Positions 8,721 to 16,485 of a stretch of DNA of 64,000 nucleotides are shown one piece after another. The translations under genes and the position numbers were made by a program. The notes under the pieces were generated by a model that had not been told where the DNA came from, made no database searches, and saw nothing but the letters and a program-made list of their open reading frames with translations. How positions within the stretch are numbered: the first letter of the stretch is position 1; each line of letters opens with the position of its first letter. Origin of the DNA: Candidatus Binatia bacterium (GTDB lineage Bacteria > Desulfobacterota > Binatia > UBA12015). The stretch is taken from contig JAQWJE010000043.1 in assembly GCA_029248525.1 (NCBI GenBank), forward strand, positions 214,639-278,638, written 5' to 3'.

Positions 8721-8934
8721 GGAGAACGGTCCAAACTTGGAGAAAGGTATATTATTAGAGTCCCCTTTAGGTCAACGGTAAATCGCGGCCACAGAGAAAA
8801 ATCCGCCTCCCTACGCCAACTGCGCTAGCCGATGCCCTGTCAATCGCTATTTTCAGGAGATCTCCGTTGATAAACTTCCGTACGGACCAGAAAAACCCTA
8901 CCCGCCGAAAGTCTTCGAGTGATAGTCTGCACCC
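8721..8934. promoter_or_regulatory. Divergent control region between tetR-P450 and the 8,935 gene
   Basis: A 214-base non-coding stretch between two divergent genes. Near the tetR start there is an AT-rich island (TATATTATTA at 8748-8757) that would give a plausible -10 element on the minus strand, unusual in this G+C-rich sequence, and a short palindrome CCAAACTTGG at 8731-8740 between it and the tetR ATG that could be part of an operator. These are pattern observations only; no consensus is proven. Confidence 0.35.
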
Positions 8935-10554
8935 GTGCGACAGCTTAAATTCAGTATGGCGATCACCCTTGTGGCCGTGCTCGCGACTCAGGTCTCCTGG
9001 GCCGCGGTCTCGGGGCCACGCAACGTCTACCGCAATCTGGCCGGGACGCGAGGCGGTACCGCCATCGCCGGGCCGATCATCAATCCCGGTAATCAGGGCC
9101 AGATCGTGCTTGGGCCCTACTTTGATGCACGCGAGCGCGGGATCGACCCTCAATCGACAAATATCCTGCCACAACACACCAACTTGCAAATCTGGAACCG
9201 CAACTCTTCGGATTCGAACCTGCCGGAGTGTACCCGTAAGGACTTCCTCGCAGGACTCGATGGCCTCCACTGCTACAACCCTCTCGGCGGGATCCTCGCG
9301 CGCGTATTCTTCCGAGAAGCCGGAACCAGTCAACTGGCGCTGAGTTTTCCGATCGCCATCGGCTGCGGACAAACTTGGGCAGGCGTCATCTCCATGGGCG
9401 AAAACAACTTGCCGCAGGTCCGAACTCGCTTTCCCGTCGTGACCGCGGATGCAGACGGACTCTTTAGCGCCCAGATCCCTCTCGATCCACTTCCGTTTGA
9501 AAAGGATGTGAACGCAACCGGCTCCATCGAGGATTGGCAGAGAGGATTTTTCGAGATCATCGGCATCGAGTCCATCCCTTGCGGAGCCACGATTGTTCCG
9601 GGCCCGGACGGTGCGCCGGAAAGTCGGACCTGGCAATGGGCGAAACTTCGACCGGGCGGGCACGAACCCAGCAACGCCCTGTCGGCAAAAGTCTTTATCA
9701 TTCAGCCCCAATCCGGCCGCTCCTTTTCTTATCAGGGCACCGCGATCGCTCGTTTCGTGGAGTATGAAGGCGGACCGATTCCACTTGGCGGAAACCTGCT
9801 CGCGACTCCCGAAAAACCTACACTTCACGACTGCATCACGACGGGTTGGGACCACGAGACCCCCCTCACTCCCGAGGAGTGTATCTCGGCGGTCAATCTG
9901 GCAATCTCCTCGGCCGAGACGCTTGGGCAATTTGATATTCAGGACCTGATCGCCGGCCAGACTCGGATTGCGACGGCGATGCCGACGCGACGCTACCGCT
10001 GCCTGAACGATTATTACGCCGATTCGGAACCGTTCAGCTGCAATCCTCAGGGCGAAGAGATCAACTGCGAGATATACAGCAGGCTCGGCACACGAATTCA
10101 GAACCCACTCGCCCCGCCCCCTTCGATGGATTCAGCTCAACCGGCCCCGTCAACCTGCCGGCTACCCAAGGATATGTCGATTGTAGCGATTCGCGAGACA
10201 CAACCGGACCCATCCGCCGACCTGACTCTGTGGACTTGGGAGTTACCACTCGGCGGTTCCGGCAAATTCACAATCGATCTGGCCAAGAATTCCGAGGATA
10301 TCGTGATCCATCAGGAAAAATATATCCCCGCACGTAATTCTGCGGCGCGCGACCAGCGCGCCCTCGCAGAGACCCTTTCTGATTACAGCGGTCCGAAAAA
10401 CCTCAACGTGCAAGGCGTGGCTGTCGACGGTTATCTCGGACTTCCGGTGGTCTCCGTGGTCATTCAGGAATTCACCAATCTTCAAACCGGAGGCAATTAC
10501 GGCAACACCACGCCGTCAGGATCCTCTCAAACCATTTTACTGCCCTGTGAGTGA
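8935..10554 (+). CDS. Exported protein of unknown function, paralogue of the C-terminal part of the next gene
   Basis: Secreted protein of 539 residues, probably starting at GTG 8935 (ATG 8956 is an alternative), with a signal peptide ending near TQVSWA. No known enzyme motif is visible. Its length matches closely the C-terminal 500 residues of the next gene: shared blocks include GQIVLGPYFDAR versus GQVALGPWYDVR, CYNPLGGILARVFF versus CYNPNGGILARVRF, GCGQTWAGVI versus GCGQVWAGNL, PFSCNPQGE versus PFSCNPNGE, and the end YGNTTPSGS versus YGNTTPTGS. Conserved cysteines suggest disulfides. The next gene starts nine bases after its stop, so both are probably one operon. The family is unrecognised; a surface or matrix role is a guess. 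Confidence 0.8.
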   Translation: MRQLKFSMAITLVAVLATQVSWAAVSGPRNVYRNLAGTRGGTAIAGPIINPGNQGQIVLGPYFDARERGIDPQSTNILPQHTNLQIWNRNSSDSNLPECTRKDFLAGLDGLHCYNPLGGILARVFFREAGTSQLALSFPIAIGCGQTWAGVISMGENNLPQVRTRFPVVTADADGLFSAQIPLDPLPFEKDVNATGSIEDWQRGFFEIIGIESIPCGATIVPGPDGAPESRTWQWAKLRPGGHEPSNALSAKVFIIQPQSGRSFSYQGTAIARFVEYEGGPIPLGGNLLATPEKPTLHDCITTGWDHETPLTPEECISAVNLAISSAETLGQFDIQDLIAGQTRIATAMPTRRYRCLNDYYADSEPFSCNPQGEEINCEIYSRLGTRIQNPLAPPPSMDSAQPAPSTCRLPKDMSIVAIRETQPDPSADLTLWTWELPLGGSGKFTIDLAKNSEDIVIHQEKYIPARNSAARDQRALAETLSDYSGPKNLNVQGVAVDGYLGLPVVSVVIQEFTNLQTGGNYGNTTPSGSSQTILLPCE

Positions 10555-10563
10555 GCAGGAGAT

Positions 10564-13500
10564 ATGACGATGTACACGAATATTTATCGAGCTCTCGCCC
10601 TATCTTTGGCACTTCTGATTCAGGCCGCGTTTGGCGCGGATCTGCAGGCGGCCCCCCTCCCTCAGAGCAATTGGGAAAGTTACGCGGTCATCGCCGAAGA
10701 GCAGATTCTGGTCGGACCTAACCGGAACCTGAACGGAAGCTTTCTGGTCCTCGATCCCGACGGCTATTTCGACCTCGGAACCGACAGCCAGCAAGCGGGT
10801 GGGCTGGTCGCGGCCCAGACCACCCGACTCCAGAGACAGTCCTCCGTCGAAAATCTCTACACGCAAACCTTGACCGGTTCGGGCACCATCCGAGGACAGC
10901 AGTTGTCTACAGACTTCCCGCCAACGAATGTCACCCTGCCGCCGCCGGCCACCCCCACCAGCGACTGCGTTACCGTTGCATTCGATGTCGATGTGCCACG
11001 GAACACAACAGGGGAGCCTATAAGTGGTCGTTGCTACGGCAACGTTACGGTGCGCGACGGCGCGACCCTGACGCTGCGCGCCGGCAACTATCAGATGCAC
11101 AGACTCACCATCGGCAAGGGTGCGCGTCTGCAGGCCGAAGGCGCGGTCACGGTACGAGTGCGGCGGTCGGTGCGCACGCAACCTGAGGCTACGATTCGAC
11201 CCGACAGCGGCAACCCGAGTGATCTGGTTTTCCAAATCGAAGCCCGGGGCAACAACAATGTGATCGGGCGCCTTTCAAACGTCGTGGCCCGCTTCGTATC
11301 GCCGAACGACAACAACTTCCGCTTGGAACAATTCACGAATATCACGGGAACTGTTCTCGCCAACCGCGTCTATATGGTCGGCTATCACGGTGAAGCACCG
11401 CCGACGCCGACCCCACCGACGCCGACCCCGTCCTTCTGCGGCGACGGTGTGATCCGGGGAGATGAGACCTGCGATGACGGAGCCGATAACGGAACCGGCA
11501 ACCCCGGCCCAAACGGGTTGGTCTGTCGCTCCGACTGTACTTTTTGCGGTGACGCGATTCAGCAGGATGGCGAATTCTGCGACGAGGGGCCGAGCAACGG
11601 CAGCTCCAAGAGTTGCTACGCCAACTGTCGTGCCTGCGGTGATGATATTTGTCAGACCGAACTCGCAGTACCGTCCTACAGGAATTTCATCTGCTTCGAA
11701 ACCATGCCTACCCTCACCGCGCAATCAGCCGCGCAATGTGAGACGACTCTCGACCGACGGGAGGCGGCGGGCTTGGACAACTTCGTCATCCCCGAAAGCT
11801 GCGACCTCGGAATCTTCAACGGGACGCTTACAAAAGGCCCGCTCTGTGCCGGTGCGACACCGCCGATCCCACCGGACCCGAATGGGCTTTACGAATGCAA
11901 CCAATGCGTACCCGCGTCGAGCAATATTCCCTGCGCGGACGGTGGACTACCGGACCCGGCGCTGGACGAAACCTGCCGGGCAGGAGAACCCGCCGGATAC
12001 TGGGATAATATCTGTCGCACCGGAGACCCGGACGTCTGCACCGTTTGTGGCGACGGGATCATCCAGCGAGAAGCTGGCGAAGAGTGCGACGATACCGGTC
12101 CCAATTGCGGACCGGATTGCCGCCGGGTCCCGGATGAACCCGGAGTCTGTGCACCGGCCCCGGAGAACATCTTCAAAAACCGTTGGGGCCTCGAGGCGGC
12201 CCTGCTCGCCGACATCCGGAACACTGGCAGCCGGCGGGCAGCAACAGCAAACCCCGCACAGAATGTCAGCGCCTCTGGGCAGATCTATGCCGGACCCGTC
12301 CTGAATATCGGCGGAGAGGGCCAGGTGGCTCTGGGCCCATGGTACGATGTGCGCGCCAATGATGGCGATGCGCAGCAGGTCCTGATTCAGATCCGCAACT
12401 CCAATACCGGCGATGAAAACCTGCCGGTCTGTAATTCTTCGGACTACCAGCGCGGCACTGACGGGACACTTTGCTATAATCCCAATGGAGGAATTCTGGC
12501 GCGGGTTCGGTTCAAAGAATCCCTGCAGGGGACTCAGGCCTTCAGCTATTCGATTATTCTCGGCTGCGGCCAGGTCTGGGCCGGAAACCTCCAGCTGGGC
12601 TCGAACGGGCTTCCAGAGCTCCGCTCCGGGTTTCCCGTGGTCGTCGAAGAAGACCTCGGTTCGTGGCGGACAGCTGACGCCTTCACCACACCCCAGGCCT
12701 TCACTCAGGCGGTCCCGGGCGATGTGAAGGATTGGCAGACCGGTTCTTTCGAGATCATCGGGGTCGAGTCCCTTTCCTGCGACCCGGAAGACCAGCTCGC
12801 TCGGCTCGAGGGCAACCGTTGGGCCAAGCCCGACGGATTCTTGCGCGAAGCTGCCACCAATCACCTTTCCGCTCAGGTCTTTCTCGTGCGTGTCGGTGCC
12901 GGGGTTTCCCATGCCTACCGAACTCCGGCGATCGCTCGATTTGCCGCTCGCGGACTGGGGCCGATTCTCGTCGAAGGCGGGATTCTGAGCAACCTGGAGG
13001 CTCCCACTCTTGCCGATTGCCTTACCTTCCGCACCGATGGCGAAAGGTTGCTGACGCCGACCCAATGCGTCGCCGCGGTAAACTTGGCGCTGACGTCAGC
13101 TCAGCTGTCGGCTCAATTCGACATCAGCCCTCTGGTCGGTGGAGAGACGCGCATTATTGCTTCCTTGCCGACACTCAATTTGAATTGTGCCGAAGGTGCC
13201 CCCTACGGCCCCGGACCTTTCAGTTGCAACCCGAACGGGGAGAAGATGCGCTGCACCGTAGCCGATCGAGAGGGGAATACACGAGCCGCAACTCTGGCGG
13301 CGTCCGGACTCACGACCGTGGATGGGGGTTGTCGACTCACACGCGCTACCACCGAGATCGCCATGCGCGCCGAGGTCTCGCGTAGTGAGGTCAGCGAGCC
13401 GCCGGCTGACATTTCCCTGTGGACCGACCGCTTGCCGCGGCCGCTCTCCGGTACCGTAAAGATGTACTTCGACCGCAACCTCGCGGGCGAACTTCTGCAT

Positions 13501-13677
13501 GGCGAAACTCTGCCGGATGGACTCCTGAACGTATTTGGTCGTCCCGCCACAGGCTACGAGGGTCTTCCCGTAATCAGCCTGACGGTTCAGGAGTACCGGA
13601 ATGGGCGAATTGGCGGGACCTACGGAAATACCACCCCGACGGGATCCTTCGATAAAGTACTCTATCCGGGCAACTGA
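10564..13677 (+). CDS. Large secreted protein: N-terminal beta domain, CGDG Cys-rich stalk, paralogous C-terminal domain
   Basis: Exported protein of 1037 residues (ATG 10564 or 10570). Order of parts: signal peptide to about residue 29; a beta-rich domain to about residue 275 with a repetitive, beta-helix-like centre (LTLRAGNYQMHRLTIGKGA); a linker PPTPTPPTPTP near 278-290, encoded by two adjacent 15-base repeats at 11401-11430; a stalk of Cys-rich repeats from about 291 to 535 (CGDGVIRGDETCDDG, CGDAIQQDGEFCDEG, CGDGIIQREAGEECDD), the Myxococcus-type Cys-rich/DUF4215 class; and a 500-residue C-terminal domain homologous to the whole preceding gene product. Probably surface-exposed or released. 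A hairpin follows the stop codon. Function unknown. Confidence 0.85.
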   Translation: MTMYTNIYRALALSLALLIQAAFGADLQAAPLPQSNWESYAVIAEEQILVGPNRNLNGSFLVLDPDGYFDLGTDSQQAGGLVAAQTTRLQRQSSVENLYTQTLTGSGTIRGQQLSTDFPPTNVTLPPPATPTSDCVTVAFDVDVPRNTTGEPISGRCYGNVTVRDGATLTLRAGNYQMHRLTIGKGARLQAEGAVTVRVRRSVRTQPEATIRPDSGNPSDLVFQIEARGNNNVIGRLSNVVARFVSPNDNNFRLEQFTNITGTVLANRVYMVGYHGEAPPTPTPPTPTPSFCGDGVIRGDETCDDGADNGTGNPGPNGLVCRSDCTFCGDAIQQDGEFCDEGPSNGSSKSCYANCRACGDDICQTELAVPSYRNFICFETMPTLTAQSAAQCETTLDRREAAGLDNFVIPESCDLGIFNGTLTKGPLCAGATPPIPPDPNGLYECNQCVPASSNIPCADGGLPDPALDETCRAGEPAGYWDNICRTGDPDVCTVCGDGIIQREAGEECDDTGPNCGPDCRRVPDEPGVCAPAPENIFKNRWGLEAALLADIRNTGSRRAATANPAQNVSASGQIYAGPVLNIGGEGQVALGPWYDVRANDGDAQQVLIQIRNSNTGDENLPVCNSSDYQRGTDGTLCYNPNGGILARVRFKESLQGTQAFSYSIILGCGQVWAGNLQLGSNGLPELRSGFPVVVEEDLGSWRTADAFTTPQAFTQAVPGDVKDWQTGSFEIIGVESLSCDPEDQLARLEGNRWAKPDGFLREAATNHLSAQVFLVRVGAGVSHAYRTPAIARFAARGLGPILVEGGILSNLEAPTLADCLTFRTDGERLLTPTQCVAAVNLALTSAQLSAQFDISPLVGGETRIIASLPTLNLNCAEGAPYGPGPFSCNPNGEKMRCTVADREGNTRAATLAASGLTTVDGGCRLTRATTEIAMRAEVSRSEVSEPPADISLWTDRLPRPLSGTVKMYFDRNLAGELLHGETLPDGLLNVFGRPATGYEGLPVISLTVQEYRNGRIGGTYGNTTPTGSFDKVLYPGN

Positions 13678-13680
13678 TCC

Positions 13681-13715
13681 GACCGCTGCGTGGAATCAGA
13701 TTCCACGCAGCGGTC
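13681..13715 (+). terminator. Perfect 16-bp stem-loop after the 10,564 gene
   Basis: GACCGCTGCGTGGAAT (13681-13696) and its exact reverse complement (13700-13715) surround a three-base CAG loop, starting four bases after the TGA stop at 13675-13677. The stem is perfect and G+C-rich, but no T run follows. It is placed as an intrinsic terminator or mRNA 3'-end stabiliser for the two-gene operon at 8935-13677. Confidence 0.65.
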
Positions 13716-13938
13716 GCAACGACCAGCAGAAAACGGACGAGGAGTCACCGCCTCGGCAGCGAGCCCTGCAAGTTGATTGTGAAAGCGGACGCATCCCCCG
13801 GGGATACTCCTGCTGCCCGGAGCGACTCCCGCGCTCCCGGCTTTGCGCAAACTAGCAGCTTTGGGCTAGCGTCCTGCAAATAATCCCGCGGCCGAAATCC
13901 TTTGCCAACCGCGAACAGCAACCAAGAAAGCCGATGCC

Positions 13939-14268
13939 ATGAATCACCCTGTAGCGATCCGACCCGAGGACCATGCGATCTTCCAACCCTCCAAAATGGG
14001 TAAGGCGACACTTTTCGAATCCGAGCGCTTGCTGGTCGGACTCAATAGTTTCGAGCCAGGGCAAGAGCATGCGCTCCACGCGCATACCGGGATGGACAAA
14101 GTCTACCAGGTCGTCGCGGGCGAGGGGGAATTCCTTCTCGAAGGCGAAGAGGTGCCGATGTCCGCCGGGATGGTCCTGGTGGCCCCGGAAGGCGTACCCC
14201 ATGGGATTCGCAATACAGGCAAGGAAAGGTTGATCGTGCTGGCCATCCTCGCGCCCGGACCCCGCTGA
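13939..14268 (+). CDS. Small cupin-domain protein
   Basis: Single-domain cupin of 109 residues, cytoplasmic. The first cupin motif is HALHAHTGMDKVYQVVAGEGE with metal-ligand candidates His47 and His49, and the second motif PEGVPHGIRN supplies His88. Such small cupins bind a divalent metal and act as isomerases, dioxygenases or sugar-binding proteins; the reaction cannot be inferred here. It is a single gene following the 16-bp hairpin, with a 260-base gap upstream, and convergent with yaaA (13 bases between stops). Confidence 0.85.
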   Translation: MNHPVAIRPEDHAIFQPSKMGKATLFESERLLVGLNSFEPGQEHALHAHTGMDKVYQVVAGEGEFLLEGEEVPMSAGMVLVAPEGVPHGIRNTGKERLIVLAILAPGPR

Positions 14269-14281
14269 GGAGAAGAGAGGC

Positions 14282-15073
14282 CTAACTCTTGCTGCTGTTT
14301 TCGCGCACGAAGACCGGCTCCTCCGGCGACGAACGACTGTCGTCAAACCGATAGCCCATCCCTGTGAAGTCGCTTATGGCCGAGACCGATTTGATCCTCT
14401 CTCGGATCAGCCAGCCGGACATCGCACCGCGGGCACGCTTGGCGAAAAAGCTCACGATCTTGTAGGGGCCGTCATCCTTGGCATCCAGAAATTTGGGCGT
14501 GACGATCCGCCCTTCGACCTCATTGGCGCGTACCGAATGGAAATATTCGTTGGACGCCAGATTGACCAGAACTTTTGCCCCGGGGCTTTCCGCCAGGTCG
14601 GCGTTCAAAGTTCGGGTGATCCGATCGGCCCAAAACGCATACAGATCCTTGCCACGACCATTGGGCAAGGAGGTGCCCATCTCAAGCCGGTAGGCCTGCA
14701 TGAGATCAAGAGGCCGCAGCACGCCATATAGACCCGACAGGATGCGCAGAGTCTTTTGCGCATGGGTGTAGTCGCGACTCGTGAACGAACCGGGCGCGTC
14801 CATCCCGAGATAGACGTCGCCGGTAAAAGCCGTGAGCGCTGGGCGCGAGTTGTCCGGGGTGAAGGGCGTGTGCCACTGCTGAAAACGCTCGTGGTTCAAC
14901 TCCCCGAGAGGGGCCGATATGCTCATCAACTTCGAGAGATCCTTCGCCGATTTCTGCGCCATGACCGAGACCAGCTCGCGCGAATCTCGCAGCATCCTCG
15001 GCGTTGAGGACTTGTCGGTGGCCAGAGGGGACTCGAAATCCAGCGATTTGGCGGGAGAAATAACAATCAGCAC
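14282..15073 (-). CDS. yaaA: Peroxide stress protein YaaA (DUF328 family)
   Basis: Cytosolic protein of 263 residues, the usual family size. The N-terminus MLIVISPAKSLDFESP is the family hallmark; further conserved blocks are YTHAQKTLRILSGLYGVLRP, DLMQAYRLEMGTSL and LVNLASNEYFHSV. In E. coli YaaA limits intracellular free iron during hydrogen peroxide stress and has a DNA-binding fold; the same role is assumed. It stands alone on the minus strand between a cupin and a GST-like gene, with a 236-base upstream gap in which I see nothing beyond a weak six-base hairpin. Confidence 0.95.
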   Translation of the reverse strand: MLIVISPAKSLDFESPLATDKSSTPRMLRDSRELVSVMAQKSAKDLSKLMSISAPLGELNHERFQQWHTPFTPDNSRPALTAFTGDVYLGMDAPGSFTSRDYTHAQKTLRILSGLYGVLRPLDLMQAYRLEMGTSLPNGRGKDLYAFWADRITRTLNADLAESPGAKVLVNLASNEYFHSVRANEVEGRIVTPKFLDAKDDGPYKIVSFFAKRARGAMSGWLIRERIKSVSAISDFTGMGYRFDDSRSSPEEPVFVRENSSKS

Positions 15074-15309
15074 TCTTCGGTTTTACCGGACCAATGCCTG
15101 CATGAAAACCCTTGCCCGCCCGCCGGGCAGGCAAACGGCCACCGAGAGCCGCACGCGACCGTTGCGCCGTCCCCCGAGCACCGGCGATCCACCGCGAGAT
15201 CCCATCCCCTCTGCCCATCCGGGTTGCGAAAAGAACCCCGATACGCGACGCCTAGTGCTTGCCCTGCAAAGATGATTGCAGGCTCACCCCAGCCAAGCGA
15301 GAGCAGCCA

Positions 15310-16425
15310 ATGTCGGAGAAACATACTCTTTTTGCCATCACGCACTCCTTGTATTCAGGAAGGGCGCGCTCCTACCTGATCAAGAATCAGATCCCGTTTC
15401 AGGAGCTTTCCACGGGCCACGAAAGCTTCAAGAACGATATTCTCCCGCTGGCAAAATTACCGACGATTCCGACCCTCAAGACGCCGGACGGCACCGTTAT
15501 TCGAGACGGAGCCGCAATCATCGAATATTTCGAGCAGGCCACCGGGCATCCCTGCCAACCCTCTACGGCGCGCCAGAAGGTGGTCAGTTCCCTTTTCGAC
15601 CTGGTTGGAACCGATGGCCTCCTGCGCCCGGCCATGCATTACCGCTGGAACTTCCCGGACCAGAACCTCAGCTTTCTCAGGCACCATTTCTACTACTCCC
15701 AGCGAGACGTCCCGGCGCGTCCGGAGAAAACGGAACGCATGATGGAGAAAATGCGCTTTGTTGCGGGGCTCTGGGGGGTTCGTGACGAAACAAAGGATTT
15801 GGTCGAGTCACTCTATCTGGAGCTTCTGGCGGCCCTCGATACTCATTTTTCGGCCCACCCTTACCTCCTCGGCGGCAAACCCTGTATCGGCGACTTCGGC
15901 CTGATCGCGCCCCTCTATGCCCATTTGGGACGCGACCCCTATCCCGCACGAATCATGCAGGAAAAAGCAGTTCGAGTTTACCGTTGGGTCGAGCGCATGA
16001 ACCGAGGCGACGCCGATACTCCAGAATTCTTTGAGGCAAGCGAAGACTACCTGCCCAACGACGAGATCCCTGCGACCTTGATCGAGACCCTGCGAATTCT
16101 TTCCGCCGACCTGCTGCCCGAGACAGAGGCCGCCGCAGAAACCATCAATCAATGGCTTCGGGCGACCCCGCCGGCACCGGGAGTGCCGGCCGAGCGCTTT
16201 CTCGGCAAGGCGCATTTCTCGGTCCGCGGTCAACCGATCGAGTCGGTGGCTCAGCCCTATCGATTCTTCCAATTACAGCGCGCACAGGATACCTTCGATT
16301 CCCTCACCGAACCTGAGCGCACTTCGGTGCGCTCCCTGCTGACCGACACCGGCCTCGCCGATCTCCTGACGATCCGCCTGTCCAGACGCCTGGCCCAGCG
16401 CGAGAACCTCGAAGTCTGGCTCTGA
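15310..16425 (+). CDS. Long glutathione S-transferase-like protein (GST N-terminal domain plus extended C-terminus)
   Basis: Protein of 371 residues. ATG 15310 is chosen because it directly precedes the thioredoxin-like GST N-terminal domain (HTLFAITHSLYSGRARSYL, then KLPTIPTLKTPDG and IRDGAAIIEYFE, residues about 5-80). An all-helical GST C-terminal domain follows to about 230 with ACIGDF-like residues (GGKPCIGDFGLIAPLYAHLG). An additional 110 to 130 residues form a C-terminal extension not present in ordinary GSTs of about 220 residues. A clear paralogue is encoded at 62,352-63,482; both share the block RPAMHYRW after the N-terminal domain. A conjugation or stereospecific isomerase role is possible; the substrate is unknown. 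Convergent with the acylase gene. Confidence 0.85.
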   Translation: MSEKHTLFAITHSLYSGRARSYLIKNQIPFQELSTGHESFKNDILPLAKLPTIPTLKTPDGTVIRDGAAIIEYFEQATGHPCQPSTARQKVVSSLFDLVGTDGLLRPAMHYRWNFPDQNLSFLRHHFYYSQRDVPARPEKTERMMEKMRFVAGLWGVRDETKDLVESLYLELLAALDTHFSAHPYLLGGKPCIGDFGLIAPLYAHLGRDPYPARIMQEKAVRVYRWVERMNRGDADTPEFFEASEDYLPNDEIPATLIETLRILSADLLPETEAAAETINQWLRATPPAPGVPAERFLGKAHFSVRGQPIESVAQPYRFFQLQRAQDTFDSLTEPERTSVRSLLTDTGLADLLTIRLSRRLAQRENLEVWL

Positions 16426-16485
16426 TCGATCTCCAGAAGACAGAGCCGACAATCGAGGCCTCGCTTCGCCAGGCTGCCGAAAATT

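Noticed and set aside
8767..9930. Minus-strand frame of 387 codons opposite the 8,935 gene
   Set aside because: The plus-strand frame has a signal peptide and a paralogue; this one has neither.
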